Of a stretch of DNA of 64,000 nucleotides, positions 63,639-64,000 are shown in pieces; position 1 is the first letter of the stretch, and the number at the start of each line of letters is the position of its first letter. The notes under the pieces are model-generated. The model was not told the origin of the DNA. It worked only from the letters and a program-made list of their open reading frames with translations, and did not search any database. Origin of the DNA: Pseudomonas fulva (GTDB taxonomy: Bacteria > Pseudomonadota > Gammaproteobacteria > Pseudomonadales > Pseudomonadaceae). The translations under genes and the position numbers were made by a program. The stretch lies in NCBI RefSeq assembly GCF_023517795.1, contig NZ_CP082928.1:2790001-2854000 (forward strand), given 5' to 3'.

Positions 63639-64000
63639 CCAACACCCGGATCGTCGACCTCGACGGCAACCCGTTCCAGGTCAGCGAACTGCGCGAGCCG
63701 CAGACAGCGCACCTCACCAGCCTGCACCACGAGTTCCAGGGGCACCCATCCCGTGGGCTCACACCGTCGCGCCTGGCGCAGATCATGGATGCTGCCGAGC
63801 AAGGCGACCTGGTAGGCCAGTGCGAGCTGTTCGAGGACATGGAAGAGAAAGACGGCCACATCATGTCCGAGATGGGCAAGCGCCGCCGCGCGGTGCTTGG
63901 CCTGAATTGGGACATCGTGCCGCCGAGCAACCCGACCGCAGCCGAGAAGAAGGCGACCAGCGAACTGTACGAACTGATGCAAGGGCTCGATGATTTCGAG
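63632..64000 (+). CDS. Portal protein (DUF935, Mu gp29-like), 5' part
   Basis: The first 123 codons are visible, starting at the ATG at 63632 that overlaps the terminase stop. The N-terminus (MVTNTRIVDLDGNPF, then LTPSRLAQIMDAAEQGDLVGQCELFEDMEEKDGHIMSEMGKRRRAVLGLNWDI) is characteristic of DUF935 portal proteins. The gene runs off the window edge. The product is the ring through which DNA enters the capsid. Confidence 0.88.
   Translation, partial: MVTNTRIVDLDGNPFQVSELREPQTAHLTSLHHEFQGHPSRGLTPSRLAQIMDAAEQGDLVGQCELFEDMEEKDGHIMSEMGKRRRAVLGLNWDIVPPSNPTAAEKKATSELYELMQGLDDFE

Larger units (their letters stand above)
47065..64000. mobile_element. Mu-like transposable prophage, left portion (B3-like layout)
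   Basis: The hallmarks are a DDE transposase of MuA type, a MuB-type ATPase, GemA, Mor, DUF3164, a Ner-like protein, a divergent repressor, then holin, lysozyme, Rz/Rz1, DUF2730, VpaChn25_0724-type protein, DUF3486 small terminase, large terminase and a DUF935 portal. Early genes run leftward and late genes rightward, the B3-type arrangement. The right end and the head and tail genes lie beyond the window. The left boundary at 47065 is a guess from the TGTG start and the broken repeat. Confidence 0.9.

Noticed and set aside
47065..64000. CRISPR array or anti-CRISPR genes in the prophage
   Set aside because: No regularly spaced repeats are present, and none of the small genes resembles an Acr family I can recognise. 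Anti-CRISPRs of B3-like phages usually lie further right, outside this window.

Overview
The window is chromosomal DNA of a Pseudomonas-type gammaproteobacterium. It is GC-rich, with strongly GC-biased third codon positions. The NAD-salvage block nrtR-nadD-pncA-pncB-nadE, the biosynthetic arginine decarboxylase speA, a bacteriophytochrome and Pseudomonas-style REP and GTAGGGTGGA repeats all point there. The last 17 kb is the left part of a Mu-like transposable prophage, cut by the window edge inside the portal gene.

Layout. 1-2.1 kb: the tail of an unidentified gene, a truncated J-domain remnant, an MFS exporter and a small membrane protein. 2.2-9.6 kb: a minus-strand light-sensing block of bacteriophytochrome (best start a TTG with a perfect Shine-Dalgarno), CheY-like regulator and two hybrid PAS histidine kinases, with no heme oxygenase gene nearby. 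9.9-19.8 kb: housekeeping and lipid genes, namely an SdiA-regulated-type protein, two DUF4136 lipoproteins, cmoM, a MazG-like hydrolase, a MaoC dehydratase / FabG-like reductase / thiolase set with a small AraC-type protein, Ada and a RIO kinase. 20-28.6 kb: a chemoreceptor, a response-regulator diguanylate cyclase, DUF2333, NUDIX, Sui1-like and speA. 29.2-33.3 kb: NAD salvage from a divergent promoter, with nrtR-nadD leftward and pncA-pncB-nadE rightward, ending in a strong bidirectional terminator. 33.3-38.8 kb: a MATE pump, then a FecI-FecR-TonB receptor surface-signalling set. 39-46.7 kb: a second TonB receptor divergent from an ABC importer with two binding proteins and a flavin-dependent monooxygenase, probably for organosulfur compounds.

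Prophage. The left end is probably near 47,065, inside or beside a MITE-like repeat. The early operon runs leftward (Ner-like protein, accessory proteins, MuA-type DDE transposase, MuB-type ATPase, GemA, Mor) with 4-bp style gene overlaps, as in B3-type Pseudomonas transposable phages. A perfect 18-bp palindrome lies between the leftward early genes and a rightward TTG-started repressor. Rightward follow a compositionally distinct four-gene accessory cassette, the lysis genes (holin, lysozyme, Rz with nested Rz1), then the small and large terminase and the portal start.

The most notable candidate system is the cassette at 57,142-58,955. It holds two membrane proteins with exposed Gly/Asn-rich beta motifs, a membrane zinc-ribbon protein and an LPO_1073/Vpar_1526-type soluble protein. 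Three of the four products share an AGRD-[LV]-TVN or GN-I-x-V-GG type motif, and the last three genes are translationally coupled. A second unusual signal is a pair of near-palindromic DNA sites, 76 bp apart, inside the coiled-coil gene upstream of the transposase and read in different frames.
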